From Paracoccaceae bacterium (GTDB lineage: Bacteria; Pseudomonadota; Alphaproteobacteria; Rhodobacterales; Rhodobacteraceae), in contig JAIXZW010000019.1 of NCBI GenBank assembly GCA_027489375.1, positions 214,326-278,325 on the forward strand: DNA of 64,000 bases, written 5' to 3'. Below the pieces are notes generated by a model that did not search any database, had not been told where the DNA came from, and saw only the letters and a program-made list of their open reading frames with translations. Below, piece by piece: positions 17,620-26,677 of this stretch. Position 1 is the stretch's first letter. Each line of letters begins with the position of its first letter. The translations under genes and the position numbers were made by a program.

Positions 17620-18540
17620 GTGGAGTTTCTGGACCTGCACTATTTCGTCAGCATCGCCGAGACGGGGAGTTTCACCAAATCGGCCTTGCAGAACAACATG
17701 GCGCAATCGGCGCTCAGCCGTCGCGTGCGCGATCTGGAAGCCGAGCTTGGCACCGCGCTGTTCTATCGCAACGGGCGCGGCGTGGTGCTGACCGATGCGG
17801 GCGAGGTGTTCCTGACCCGTGCGCGGGGCATACTCGCCGAGCGAGAGGCGCTGCGGCAGGACATGCGCGCCTCGGCCGGAGAGTTGGACGGGACGGTGAA
17901 GCTTGCCGTGCCCCCTTCGGTCGGGTTGGTGCTGCTGGCGCCGCTGCTGCGGCAGATACGGGCGGAATTGCCGCGCGTGCGGATGCGGGTGATGGAGGGG
18001 TTCAGCGGGCATGTGGCCGACTGGCTGGCGGCGGGCAAGGTCGACCTTGCGGTGCTGTACAAGATGAAGTCGAGCGCGCTGCTGGACGCCGAGCACCTGC
18101 TGTTCGAGGACATGTTCCTGATTTCGGCCCCCGATGCGCCGGTGATCGGCGGCGGTGGTGCGGTGTCGATGGAGGAGCTGGCGGGCGAGGAGTTGGTCCT
18201 GCCCGGTCAGCCCCACGGTTTGCGCGTGCTGGTCGAGGAGGCGGCGGCCAAGGCGGGGGTCACGCTGAACGTGGCGATCGAGCTTGAGACGCTGCCCACG
18301 ATCCACGATCTGGTGGGGACGGGCGGGATCAGGACGATCCTGCCCTTGACGGGGGTGAGCCGCGAGCTGGCGGCAGGAAAGCTGGTGGCGCAGCGGATCA
18401 CGCCGGTGATCAGCCGCGAACTGATCCTTGCCCATGCGCCGCACCGGGCCGCCGCACCCGTCACCAAGGCGGTCGTCCGGCTGATCCGCGCGCAGATTTC
18501 GGAACTTGTCCGCTCCGGTGCATGGGCCGGACGGTTGTAA
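17620..18540 (+). CDS. LysR-family transcriptional regulator
   Basis: GTG start; MEFLDLHYFVSIAETGSFTKSALQNNMAQSALSRRVRDLEAELGTALFYRNGRGVVLTDAG. Confidence 0.93.
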   Translation: MEFLDLHYFVSIAETGSFTKSALQNNMAQSALSRRVRDLEAELGTALFYRNGRGVVLTDAGEVFLTRARGILAEREALRQDMRASAGELDGTVKLAVPPSVGLVLLAPLLRQIRAELPRVRMRVMEGFSGHVADWLAAGKVDLAVLYKMKSSALLDAEHLLFEDMFLISAPDAPVIGGGGAVSMEELAGEELVLPGQPHGLRVLVEEAAAKAGVTLNVAIELETLPTIHDLVGTGGIRTILPLTGVSRELAAGKLVAQRITPVISRELILAHAPHRAAAPVTKAVVRLIRAQISELVRSGAWAGRL

Positions 18541-18555
18541 GAGGGGGAACCAGAC

Positions 18556-19737
18556 GTGACCGAAGCCTTTCCGACACTTTTCTCACCCGTGACGCTTGGT
18601 CGCGTGACGCTACGAAACCGCATCGCAATGGCGCCGTTGACGCGGCAGATGGCCGATGCCGATGGCACGCCGACCGACGAGATGGTCGCCTATTACGCCC
18701 GCCGTGCGCGGGGCGGGCTTGGGCTGATCGTGACCGAAGGCACCTATGAGCAGGACGCGTTCCAGTCGCGGGCCTATCTGTCGCAACCGGGCATCGCCAA
18801 TGCCGCCCATGTGGCGGGGTGGAAGCGGGTTTGCGACGCGGTGCATGAGCATGGCGCGAAAATCGTGATCCAGTTGATGCATGGCGGCCGCGTCTGCGAC
18901 CCGCGCACGCTGGGGGGGGAGCCGCCGGTCAGCGCCTCGGCCACGCAAAGCGGGGGGTGGACGCTTTACACCGACAATGACTACGAAAAGACCATCCGCA
19001 ACATTGCGGGCGACTGGCCCAAGGTGACATTCGGCAAGGCGCGGGAATTGTCGGTCGAGGAATTGCACGCTGTGGCCGACGGTTTTGCCGCGGGGGCCAG
19101 GCGGGCGGTCGAGGCGGGGGCTGACGGGGTCGAGGTGCATGGCGCGAACGGCTATCTGCTGTGGCAGTTCATCACGCCGAAAACCAACCTGCGCACGGAT
19201 GACTTCGGCGGCAGCCCCGAAAACAACGTGCGTTTCGCCAAGCTGGTGGGCGAGAAGATCCGCGCCGCCATCGGGCCGGACAAGCTGCTGATCCTGCGTC
19301 TGTCGCAGGACGGGGTGGACGATTTCACCGGCGCTTGGCCGGGCGGCACGGCCTATGCCGAGGCCATCGGGGCGGCGCTGAAGGAGTCGGCCTATGACGC
19401 GCTGCACTGGGCGAGTTTCAACTACCTCGACAACCGCTTCCCCGCCGATCCGACGCCGATGCCCACCGTGCTGAAGCGTGCCTCGGGCAAGCCGATGATC
19501 ACGAATGGCGGTATTGCCGAGGGGGCGCAGGCGGAAACGGCGCTGACCTCGGGGGCGGCGGATATGGTGGCGCTGGGGCGGCCGATCTTTGCGCATCCCG
19601 ACTGGCCCTATATCGTGCGGTCGGGGGTGGCGTATCCTTGGCTGCCGTTCGACCGGAAGTATGTGATCCAGCCGCCGCTGGATTTCGGCCATGCCTATCC
19701 GATGGGGCTGGTCGATCCGAAGTGGCCACTGCCGTGA
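18556..19737 (+). CDS. NADH:flavin oxidoreductase / Old Yellow Enzyme family
   Basis: LFSPVTLGRVTLRNRIAMAPLTRQMADADGTPTDEMVAYYARRARGGLGLIVTEGTY; GVEVHGANGYLLWQFITPKTNLRTDDFGGS. Confidence 0.93.
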   Translation: MTEAFPTLFSPVTLGRVTLRNRIAMAPLTRQMADADGTPTDEMVAYYARRARGGLGLIVTEGTYEQDAFQSRAYLSQPGIANAAHVAGWKRVCDAVHEHGAKIVIQLMHGGRVCDPRTLGGEPPVSASATQSGGWTLYTDNDYEKTIRNIAGDWPKVTFGKARELSVEELHAVADGFAAGARRAVEAGADGVEVHGANGYLLWQFITPKTNLRTDDFGGSPENNVRFAKLVGEKIRAAIGPDKLLILRLSQDGVDDFTGAWPGGTAYAEAIGAALKESAYDALHWASFNYLDNRFPADPTPMPTVLKRASGKPMITNGGIAEGAQAETALTSGAADMVALGRPIFAHPDWPYIVRSGVAYPWLPFDRKYVIQPPLDFGHAYPMGLVDPKWPLP

Positions 19738-19749
19738 GGGGAGGCGCTT

Positions 19750-20568
19750 TTGGGCGCGTTTGACGACTGGATCGGGCGCGGGTCGCGGCGGGAGGATACA
19801 GTCTCGCCGCGACTGGTCGCGCAATATCGTGCAGCCCTGCCTGACCTTGCCGTTGGCGAAGTGCCGCCGGGCATGTTCTGGACCCTGTCGCCGGATGCCT
19901 ATCCGCCCGCCGATCTGGGGCGGGACGGGCATCCGCGGCTGGGGTTGGAGCTGCCGCCGCTGCCGTTGAAACGGCGGATGTGGGCGGGGGGCGAGGTCGC
20001 TTTTCGCGGCGTGTTCCACGTGGGCGACGCGGTGGTGCGCGACAGCCGGATCGAGCGGATTTCGGAAAAGACGGGGTCCACGGGGCCGCTGATTTTTGTG
20101 TCGGTGCGGCATGATTACAGTGTCGGCGGGAAGGTGATCGTGTCGGAACGGCAGGATCTGGTGTATCGCGAGGACCCTGCCGCCGGTGCGCCTGCGGTGA
20201 TCTATCCCGATGCGCCGGACCTTGGCCCGCCCTTGGCCGAAATGCCGCTGCTGGCCGATCCCGTGCGCCTGTTCCGTTTTTCGGCGCTGACCTTCAACGG
20301 GCATCGCATCCATTACGACGCCGATTATGCGCGGGGTGTCGAGGGTTATGCCGGGCTGGTGGTGCATGGCCCGTTGCAGGCGGTGGCGATGATGGTTCTG
20401 GCCGCGCGGGTGCTGGGGCGGGAGCCTGCGGTGTTCAGCTATCGCGGGCTGTCGCCGCTGACACTGGGGCAGGACGCGGTGGTCGAGGCGCATCGGGACG
20501 GCGACGGGTTGGCCCTGCGCGTGCGGCGTTCGGGCGGTCCGGTCACGATGGCAGGAAGGGCCGTTTAG
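19750..20568 (+). CDS. FAS1-like/MaoC-type dehydratase (mesaconyl-C4-CoA hydratase-like)
   Basis: TTG start; PLPLKRRMWAGGEVAFRGVFHVGD; FRFSALTFNGHRIHYDADYARGVEGYAGLVVHGPLQA. Confidence 0.8.
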   Translation: MGAFDDWIGRGSRREDTVSPRLVAQYRAALPDLAVGEVPPGMFWTLSPDAYPPADLGRDGHPRLGLELPPLPLKRRMWAGGEVAFRGVFHVGDAVVRDSRIERISEKTGSTGPLIFVSVRHDYSVGGKVIVSERQDLVYREDPAAGAPAVIYPDAPDLGPPLAEMPLLADPVRLFRFSALTFNGHRIHYDADYARGVEGYAGLVVHGPLQAVAMMVLAARVLGREPAVFSYRGLSPLTLGQDAVVEAHRDGDGLALRVRRSGGPVTMAGRAV

Positions 20569-21512
20569 GGCGTGACGCTGGCGCGGTAGCTGCTGGGCGT
20601 CTGGCCGAACATCGCCTTGAACAGGCGGGAAAACTGCGCCTGATCGGAAAAGCCGAAGCGGTAGGCGATGTCCGACATCGGGCCGCAGTTCGGCATCTGC
20701 AAAAGGTCGCGCGCCGCGCGCAGGCGCTGTTCGCGCACGAATTGCGAGACGGTGCAATTCACCTCGGCAAAGAGTTCGTGCAGGTAGCGTTTCGAAATGC
20801 CGACACGCTCGGCCACCAGTTCGGGCGAGAGGTCGGGGTTGGACAGTTGCGACAGGATCACCGACTGGGCGCGGCGGCGATGCGCGTCGCGCACCGATGA
20901 GCCTGCACCCTGTTCCACGTCGCTGCTGCGGTCGAGCGAGAGGGCGAGCAGGTCGACGAGGTGGCGGCCAAGCACGTTCGCTGCCAGAGGATCCCCGATC
21001 GCGCCCGTCGCGGTCTGGTGCTGGATCTGCTGCGCCATCGTCGTGAACAGCGAGCCGATCCCTTCGCGTCCGTTGAAGACCAGCGCGCAGTAGCGGTCGG
21101 GGTTGCGCAGCTTTTCCGACAGGATCGGCTTTGCCACCTTGATCACGCAAAGGTCGTTCGCCGCGCCATAGCTGAACCGGTAGGGTTCGTCCCCCCGTTC
21201 GAGGATGAAGCCGCCGGGGTCGCAGCGCACCTCGCGCCCCGACTGGCGGAACTCCACGGGGGACCGGCGCGGGATGGTGATGAGGTATTGCTCCTCGGTC
21301 TCGCGCGAGATGTGGCGGCGGTGGCGTTCGTATTGCACGGCTTCGGTCTGGAGCCGCGACAAGGACAATTCGCCCAGATGGCCGATTTCGAGCCGCCCTT
21401 CGAAGCGGGCGGCGTCGCGGAAGGTGAGGTCGAGCGGGAAATAGGCCTGCGCGATGACAGCGTTCCAGTGATCGGCGCGGGCCGATGCAGGCAGAAGGTC
21501 CGTGCTGTGCAT
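20565..21512 (-). CDS. AraC-family transcriptional regulator
   Basis: C-terminal HTH ISKRYLHELFAEVNCTVSQFVREQRLRAARDLL...MSDIAYRFGFSDQAQFSRLFKAMFGQTPSSYR; alternative GTG start at 21524. Confidence 0.9.
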   Translation of the reverse strand: MHSTDLLPASARADHWNAVIAQAYFPLDLTFRDAARFEGRLEIGHLGELSLSRLQTEAVQYERHRRHISRETEEQYLITIPRRSPVEFRQSGREVRCDPGGFILERGDEPYRFSYGAANDLCVIKVAKPILSEKLRNPDRYCALVFNGREGIGSLFTTMAQQIQHQTATGAIGDPLAANVLGRHLVDLLALSLDRSSDVEQGAGSSVRDAHRRRAQSVILSQLSNPDLSPELVAERVGISKRYLHELFAEVNCTVSQFVREQRLRAARDLLQMPNCGPMSDIAYRFGFSDQAQFSRLFKAMFGQTPSSYRASVTP

Positions 21513-21731
21513 CCGGTTCGTCACGTGGGAATCCCCGACCGCCGCATGTGTGTGGGCCACAATGATCGTCTTTGTCCGCCAGAAGTCAATTCCGTGGCGG
21601 CATGACAGATATGAGAAGCCTTCTTCTTTGGCGAAAGCAGCACTCGGGCGCGCTGGGTGACAAATGCTTGTGCGCGGATCGTCAAGACGGGGGGCGGGGA
21701 AGGGGGCAACCTGACAGGCAATGAATGACAA

Positions 21732-21827
21732 GGCCGGGATTCGGCCGGAGACAGGGAGTGCTGCCAATCCCCCGCCCGAAGGCGGGAGGCGGTGTCCTGT
21801 GGCCGGAGTCCGGCAAGCCAACAGGAG
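21732..21827 (+). promoter_or_regulatory. Structured 5' leader (riboswitch-like candidate) upstream of the pair-2 hyuB
   Basis: GGCCG/CGGCC hairpin; nested stem ACAGG/CCTGT + CTGCC/GGCGG + CCCGCC-CGAA-GGCGGG; GCCGG-AGT-CCGGC hairpin. TCCTGT (21795-21800) can alternatively pair with ACAGGA (21821-21826), overlapping the SD. Confidence 0.45.
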
Positions 21828-21833
21828 ATGCTC

Positions 21834-23588
21834 ATGGCCAGACGGAATGTCGATCCGATCACGCTTTCGGTGGTGCGCGGTGTGCTGGAGACGACCCAGC
21901 GCGAGATGACGCTGGCGCTGGAGCAGACGGCGCGATCCTCGGTCTTCAACCTTGCGCATGACTATTCCACCGCGCTGTTCAACCATGCGCCCGAGATGAT
22001 CCTGCAAGGGCAGGACATTCCGATCCACCTCGGCTCGCTGATCCCCGCGATGAAGTCGGTGGCGAAGTATTTCGAGGGCGACATCCACGACGGCGACCTG
22101 ATGCTGCACAACGATCCGGCCTATGGCGGGTCGCATATCATCGACACCTGCATGTACATGCCCGTGTTCTACGAGGGGGAGCTGGTCTTTTGGACCGTCT
22201 GCAAGGGCCACCTGACCGATATCGGCGGGCCGGTGCCTGCGGGATACAACCCCAACGCCACCGAGATCTATGCCGAGGGGCTGCGCATCCCGCCGATCAA
22301 GCTGTGGGACAAGGGCAAGCCGCGGCATGACGTGATGAACCTGCTTTTGTCGAACATGCGGGCACGGCGGGATCAGGAGGGCGATTTCAACGCGCTGATC
22401 GGCGCTTGTCAGGTGGGCGCGCGCAACCTGAAGCGGCTGATGGACAAATACGGCAAGGCGATGGTTCAGGAGTGCATCGCAGAACTGCTCGACATGGCCG
22501 AGCACCATATGCGCAGCCTGATCGCCGAAGTGCCGGACGGAACCTATACCGGCACGGCCATTCTTGAGGATGCGGGCCACGGTTACGGCGATTTCGAGAT
22601 CACCGCCACCGTGACGATCAAGGGCGACGGGTGCCACATCGCCATCCAGTCACCGCCGCAAATCCCCTATTTCATCAACAGCTACGAAGGGAACAGCCAT
22701 TCGGGCGTCTACCTTGGCCTGATGATGTTCGCCCAGCTTCCGCCGCCCTATAACGAAGGGTTGTATCGCTGCGTCAGCACCGACATGGGCCCCAAGGGCA
22801 CGCTGTGCAACGCCAAGTCGCCCGCGCCGCACATGAACTGCACGACGACGCCGATGGAGACGTTGACGGATGCCGTGCGGCTCGCCTTTGAACAGGCGGC
22901 GCCGCACAAGGTTTCGGCAAGCTGGGGCCATGCCAACGGCTGCAACATCGCGGGCTGGGACAAGCGGCATGACGAGGAATATGTGACGATGGTGCTCGCC
23001 TCGATCATCTCGGGGGCGGGGGCCACGGCGCAGGCGGACGGCTGGCACGCGGTGGGGCCGGAGTGCTGCTTCGGGGCGTTGACCAGCGGCGATATCGAGA
23101 TGCTGGAACACAGCTATCCCATCATCATCCACCGTTATTCGTTGATGGAGGACAGCGGCGGGGCGGGCAAGAACCGCGGCGGATCGGGCACCTGCTGGGA
23201 AGTGGAGCCGCTGGATACGCCGATGACGCTGATCACTTTCGGCGAGGGGCGTCGCATCCCCGCGATGGGGGCGGCGGGGGCGAAATCGGCGATGGTGTCG
23301 AAAAAGGTCGGGCGGCTGGAAGTCACCCGCAACGGATCGACGCAGATCATCACCGACAACGTGATCGAAACCATCCAGCCCGGAGAGCGGGCCGCGAACA
23401 AGAACCCGGGTGGCGGGGGCTATGGCAATGCGTTCGAGCGCGATGTCCAGAAGGTCGTGGAGGATGTGCGCAACGGTCTGGTCAGCCTCGAAGGGGCGCG
23501 GCTCGACTATGGCGTGGTGATCACCGACCGCGAGACGCTGGCGGTCGATGCCGCCGCAACCGCCGCGCTGCGCGCAAGCGCCGCCTGA
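21834..23588 (+). CDS. hyuB: Hydantoinase/oxoprolinase family protein, HyuB-type subunit (pair 2)
   Basis: VDPITLSVVRGVLETTQREMTLALEQTARSS; HNDPAYGGSHIIDT; NPGGGGYGNAFERD; SD AGGAG 6 nt upstream. Confidence 0.92.
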   Translation: MARRNVDPITLSVVRGVLETTQREMTLALEQTARSSVFNLAHDYSTALFNHAPEMILQGQDIPIHLGSLIPAMKSVAKYFEGDIHDGDLMLHNDPAYGGSHIIDTCMYMPVFYEGELVFWTVCKGHLTDIGGPVPAGYNPNATEIYAEGLRIPPIKLWDKGKPRHDVMNLLLSNMRARRDQEGDFNALIGACQVGARNLKRLMDKYGKAMVQECIAELLDMAEHHMRSLIAEVPDGTYTGTAILEDAGHGYGDFEITATVTIKGDGCHIAIQSPPQIPYFINSYEGNSHSGVYLGLMMFAQLPPPYNEGLYRCVSTDMGPKGTLCNAKSPAPHMNCTTTPMETLTDAVRLAFEQAAPHKVSASWGHANGCNIAGWDKRHDEEYVTMVLASIISGAGATAQADGWHAVGPECCFGALTSGDIEMLEHSYPIIIHRYSLMEDSGGAGKNRGGSGTCWEVEPLDTPMTLITFGEGRRIPAMGAAGAKSAMVSKKVGRLEVTRNGSTQIITDNVIETIQPGERAANKNPGGGGYGNAFERDVQKVVEDVRNGLVSLEGARLDYGVVITDRETLAVDAAATAALRASAA

Positions 23589-23613
23589 TCCAGCCCGACA
23601 AAGGACAAAGACC

Positions 23614-25701
23614 ATGCAGAACACCTATCGTCTGGGCATCGACGCCGGCGGCACGTTCACCGACTTCATCCTTGCCGACCGCACGGGAGAGGTGCGCATC
23701 TTCAAGGCGCTCTCGACCCCGCAGGACCCGACCCAAGCCATCCGCAACGGGCTTGCGCTGATCGAGGAGGAGACGGGGATCACCGCGACCGAGATCGTCT
23801 CGAACGCCGATCTGTGCATCAACGGGACGACCGTGGGTCTGAACGCGCTGATCCAGCACAAGGGCGCGCGGACGGGGCTGATCGCCACCGCGGGGCACGA
23901 GGACAGCATCGAAATCCGTCTGGGCCACAAAGAGGACGGCTATCGCTACGACCCCGAATATCCGCCGGCCCGCATGCTGGTGCCGCGCTACCTGCGGCGT
24001 GGCGTGCGCGAGCGCGTGGTTTCGACCGGTGCCGTGCACACGCCGCTGCACGAAGAGGACGTGCGCGACGCCTGCCGCCATTTCCTGCGCGAAGGCGTGG
24101 ATTCGGTCGCCATCAGTTTCGTCTGGTCGGTCCTGCACCCCGAGCACGAAATCCGCGCGGCCGAGATCGTGCGCGAGATGATGCCCGGCGTGCGCCTGAC
24201 GGTCGGCAGTCTGCTTTACCCGCAGGTGCGCGAATACACCCGCACCTCGACCGCGATCGTGAATGCCTATCTTGCGCCGATCCTGTCGCGCTATGTCGAA
24301 GCGGTGGACGGATATTTCCGGCAGTTGGGGGCGAAGAACCCCGTGCGCTACTTCCAGTCCAATGGCGGGCTTGCGCTGGGGTCGGTGGTGTCGGACCAGT
24401 CGGTCTACGCCATCAATTCCGGCCCTGCATCGGCCCCGCAGGCGGCGCTTTACATCGGCGAGCCGTGGGACCTGAAGAACATCATCACCGTCGACATGGG
24501 CGGGACGTCGTTCGACATCACGCTGACGCGGGACGGGCGGGCGAATGTGTCGAAAAACATCGACTTCCTGCGCTACCGCATCGGGATTCCGATGATCCAG
24601 GTGGAAACGCTGGGTGCGGGTGGCGGGTCGATCGGCTGGATCGACAGCATGGGTCTTTTGCAGATGGGTCCGCAGTCGGCGGGGTCGGAGCCGGGACCGG
24701 CCTGCTATGACCAGGGCGGCGACAAGCCGACGACGACGGATGCCAACCTCGTCCTCGGCTATCTGAACCCCGACGGGCTGGTGGGCGGGCGTCTGCCTCT
24801 GGCGGTGGACAAGGCGCGCAAGGCCATCGACGCGAACCTTTCCAAGCCGCTGTCGCTGACGGTGGAGCAGGCGGCTTACGGCATGTTCACCATCGTCAAC
24901 AACAACATGGTCAACGCCATCCGCCGTGTGTCGGTCGAGCGGGGTTACGACCCGCGCGACTTCGTGCTGAATTGCGCGGGCGGGGCGACCGGCGCGCATA
25001 TCACCGCGCTGGCGCGGGAAATGGGCATCCGGCGTGTGCTTGTGTCGAAACTCGCCTCGGGGCTTTGCGCTTACGGCCAGATCATTTCGGACGTGAAGTA
25101 CAATTACATGGCCCCCGCCCCCGTGCGGCTTGAAGGGGCGGCGGCAGCGGCCAAGCTGGACGGGCTGTTCAAGGGGCTGGAAGCGCGGGGGATCGAGGAC
25201 CTGAAGAAGGACGGTTTCACCGAGGACCGCATTTCGATTCGACGCAGCCTCGATATGCGCTACGTGGGACAAGTGCATGAATGCACCGTCGACGTCGATC
25301 CCTTCGCGCTGGACGAAGCAGCGCTGGAGCAACTGAAGGCGGCGTTCCATGCCCGGCACGAAGAGCTTTACACCTATTCCGAGCCGGGAAGCGTGGTGGA
25401 AGTGGTGAACGTGGAAAGCGCGATTTCGGGGCGCGTGGACAGGCCGCGCCGGATGAGCATTCCCAAGGGTGCAGGCGCGGACAAGGCGCTGGCCGGAACG
25501 CGGGCGATGATCTTCGCGGCGGATGGCAAGGCGCAGGAAACGCCGGTCTACACGGGCGAGAAGCTTGGCGCGGGCGACCGGATCATCGGCCCTGCCGTGA
25601 TCGAAGAGGTCACGACCACGCTGGTGGTGGAGCCGGGCTGGAAGGCGGAACTGACGGAGTCGGGTGTCTATCTGCTCGACTATACGGGGGGGACGGCATG
25701 A
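23614..25701 (+). CDS. hyuA: Hydantoinase/oxoprolinase family protein, HyuA-type subunit (pair 2)
   Basis: LGIDAGGTFTDFILAD; NGTTVGLNALIQHKGARTGLI; TVDMGGTSFDITLT; GSEPGPACYDQGGDKPTTTDANLVLGYL. Confidence 0.92.
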   Translation: MQNTYRLGIDAGGTFTDFILADRTGEVRIFKALSTPQDPTQAIRNGLALIEEETGITATEIVSNADLCINGTTVGLNALIQHKGARTGLIATAGHEDSIEIRLGHKEDGYRYDPEYPPARMLVPRYLRRGVRERVVSTGAVHTPLHEEDVRDACRHFLREGVDSVAISFVWSVLHPEHEIRAAEIVREMMPGVRLTVGSLLYPQVREYTRTSTAIVNAYLAPILSRYVEAVDGYFRQLGAKNPVRYFQSNGGLALGSVVSDQSVYAINSGPASAPQAALYIGEPWDLKNIITVDMGGTSFDITLTRDGRANVSKNIDFLRYRIGIPMIQVETLGAGGGSIGWIDSMGLLQMGPQSAGSEPGPACYDQGGDKPTTTDANLVLGYLNPDGLVGGRLPLAVDKARKAIDANLSKPLSLTVEQAAYGMFTIVNNNMVNAIRRVSVERGYDPRDFVLNCAGGATGAHITALAREMGIRRVLVSKLASGLCAYGQIISDVKYNYMAPAPVRLEGAAAAAKLDGLFKGLEARGIEDLKKDGFTEDRISIRRSLDMRYVGQVHECTVDVDPFALDEAALEQLKAAFHARHEELYTYSEPGSVVEVVNVESAISGRVDRPRRMSIPKGAGADKALAGTRAMIFAADGKAQETPVYTGEKLGAGDRIIGPAVIEEVTTTLVVEPGWKAELTESGVYLLDYTGGTA

Positions 25702-26417
25702 CGATCATCAACTGCGACATGGGCGAAGGCTTCGGCCTTTACCGCATCGGCGACGACGAGGGGCTGATGCCGCTGATCGACGTGGCGAACGTGGCCTGCG
25801 GTTTCCATGCGTCGGACTTCAACCACATGCGGCGGACGGTGCAGCTTGCCAAGCAATGCGGGGTGAAGGTGGGGGCGCATCCGTCGCTGCCGGACCTGCA
25901 GGGGTTCGGGCGGCGCGAGATGAAGATCGGGCGCGAGGAACTGGTCAATTGCATGATCTACCAGATCGGCGCGTTGAAGGGGTTTCTGGACGCCGAAGGG
26001 ATGGTGCTGAACCACATCAAGCCGCACGGGTCGCTATACGGCATGGCGGCGCGGATGGAGGATGTGGCCCATGCGGTCGCCGATGTGGCCGACATTTTCC
26101 GCGTGCCGCTTTACGGCATGGCCGGAACGCTGCACGAAAGCGTCTATACCGCGCGGGGGCATGGCTTCGTGTCGGAATTCTACGCCGACCTTGATTACAA
26201 CGATCAGGGCGGGTTGATCATCACCCGCGAACATGCCGCGACCGATCCCGAGGCCGCCGCAACCGCCTGTCTGCGGGCGATGCGCGAGGGCCGCGTGCGG
26301 TCGGTCGGCGGCGTCGACGTGCCCGTGCGCGCCGATGCGATCTGCGTGCATTCCGACACCCCAAACGCCGTGCAGGTGGCCCAAGCCGTGCGCGCTGCGG
26401 TCAAACCGGCTGCCTGA
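25698..26417 (+). CDS. pxpA: LamB/YcsF family, 5-oxoprolinase subunit A-like
   Basis: INCDMGEGFGLYRIGDDEGLMPLIDVANVACGFHASDFNHMRRTVQLAKQCGVKVGAHPSLPDLQGFGRR; overlaps the hyuA stop. Confidence 0.92.
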   Translation: MTIINCDMGEGFGLYRIGDDEGLMPLIDVANVACGFHASDFNHMRRTVQLAKQCGVKVGAHPSLPDLQGFGRREMKIGREELVNCMIYQIGALKGFLDAEGMVLNHIKPHGSLYGMAARMEDVAHAVADVADIFRVPLYGMAGTLHESVYTARGHGFVSEFYADLDYNDQGGLIITREHAATDPEAAATACLRAMREGRVRSVGGVDVPVRADAICVHSDTPNAVQVAQAVRAAVKPAA

Positions 26418-26437
26418 ACCCGAAAAGGAGCATATAC

Positions 26438-26674
26438 ATGGCAAAGCAAATCCTCTCGCCCCTGCCCGGCACGTTCTATCGCCGCCCCTCGCCCGACAAG
26501 CCCGTGTTCAAAGAGGTGGGCGATGCGGTCAAGGTGGGCGATGTGATCGGCCTGATCGAGGTAATGAAGTCCTTCAACGAGGTGGCCGCCGATCAGGACG
26601 GGGTGATCACCGGCTTTCCGGCGGATGACGAGGAACCCGTGATGGCGGGGCAACCGCTGGTCGAGTTGGGCTGA
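26438..26674 (+). CDS. Biotin carboxyl carrier protein, minimal (78 aa)
   Basis: ILSPLPGTFYRRPSPDKPVFKEVGDAVKVGDVIGLIEVMKSFNEV; biotinylation motif EVMK. Confidence 0.9.
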   Translation: MAKQILSPLPGTFYRRPSPDKPVFKEVGDAVKVGDVIGLIEVMKSFNEVAADQDGVITGFPADDEEPVMAGQPLVELG

Positions 26675-26677
26675 GCG

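Noticed and set aside
21732-21827. Leader as a cobalamin or guanidine riboswitch
   Set aside because: Some resemblance (CTGCC...CCCGC) but no conserved cobalamin core such as GCCACTG, and the hairpin loop CGAA is not the ACGR loop of guanidine-II. Kept only as an unclassified structured leader.
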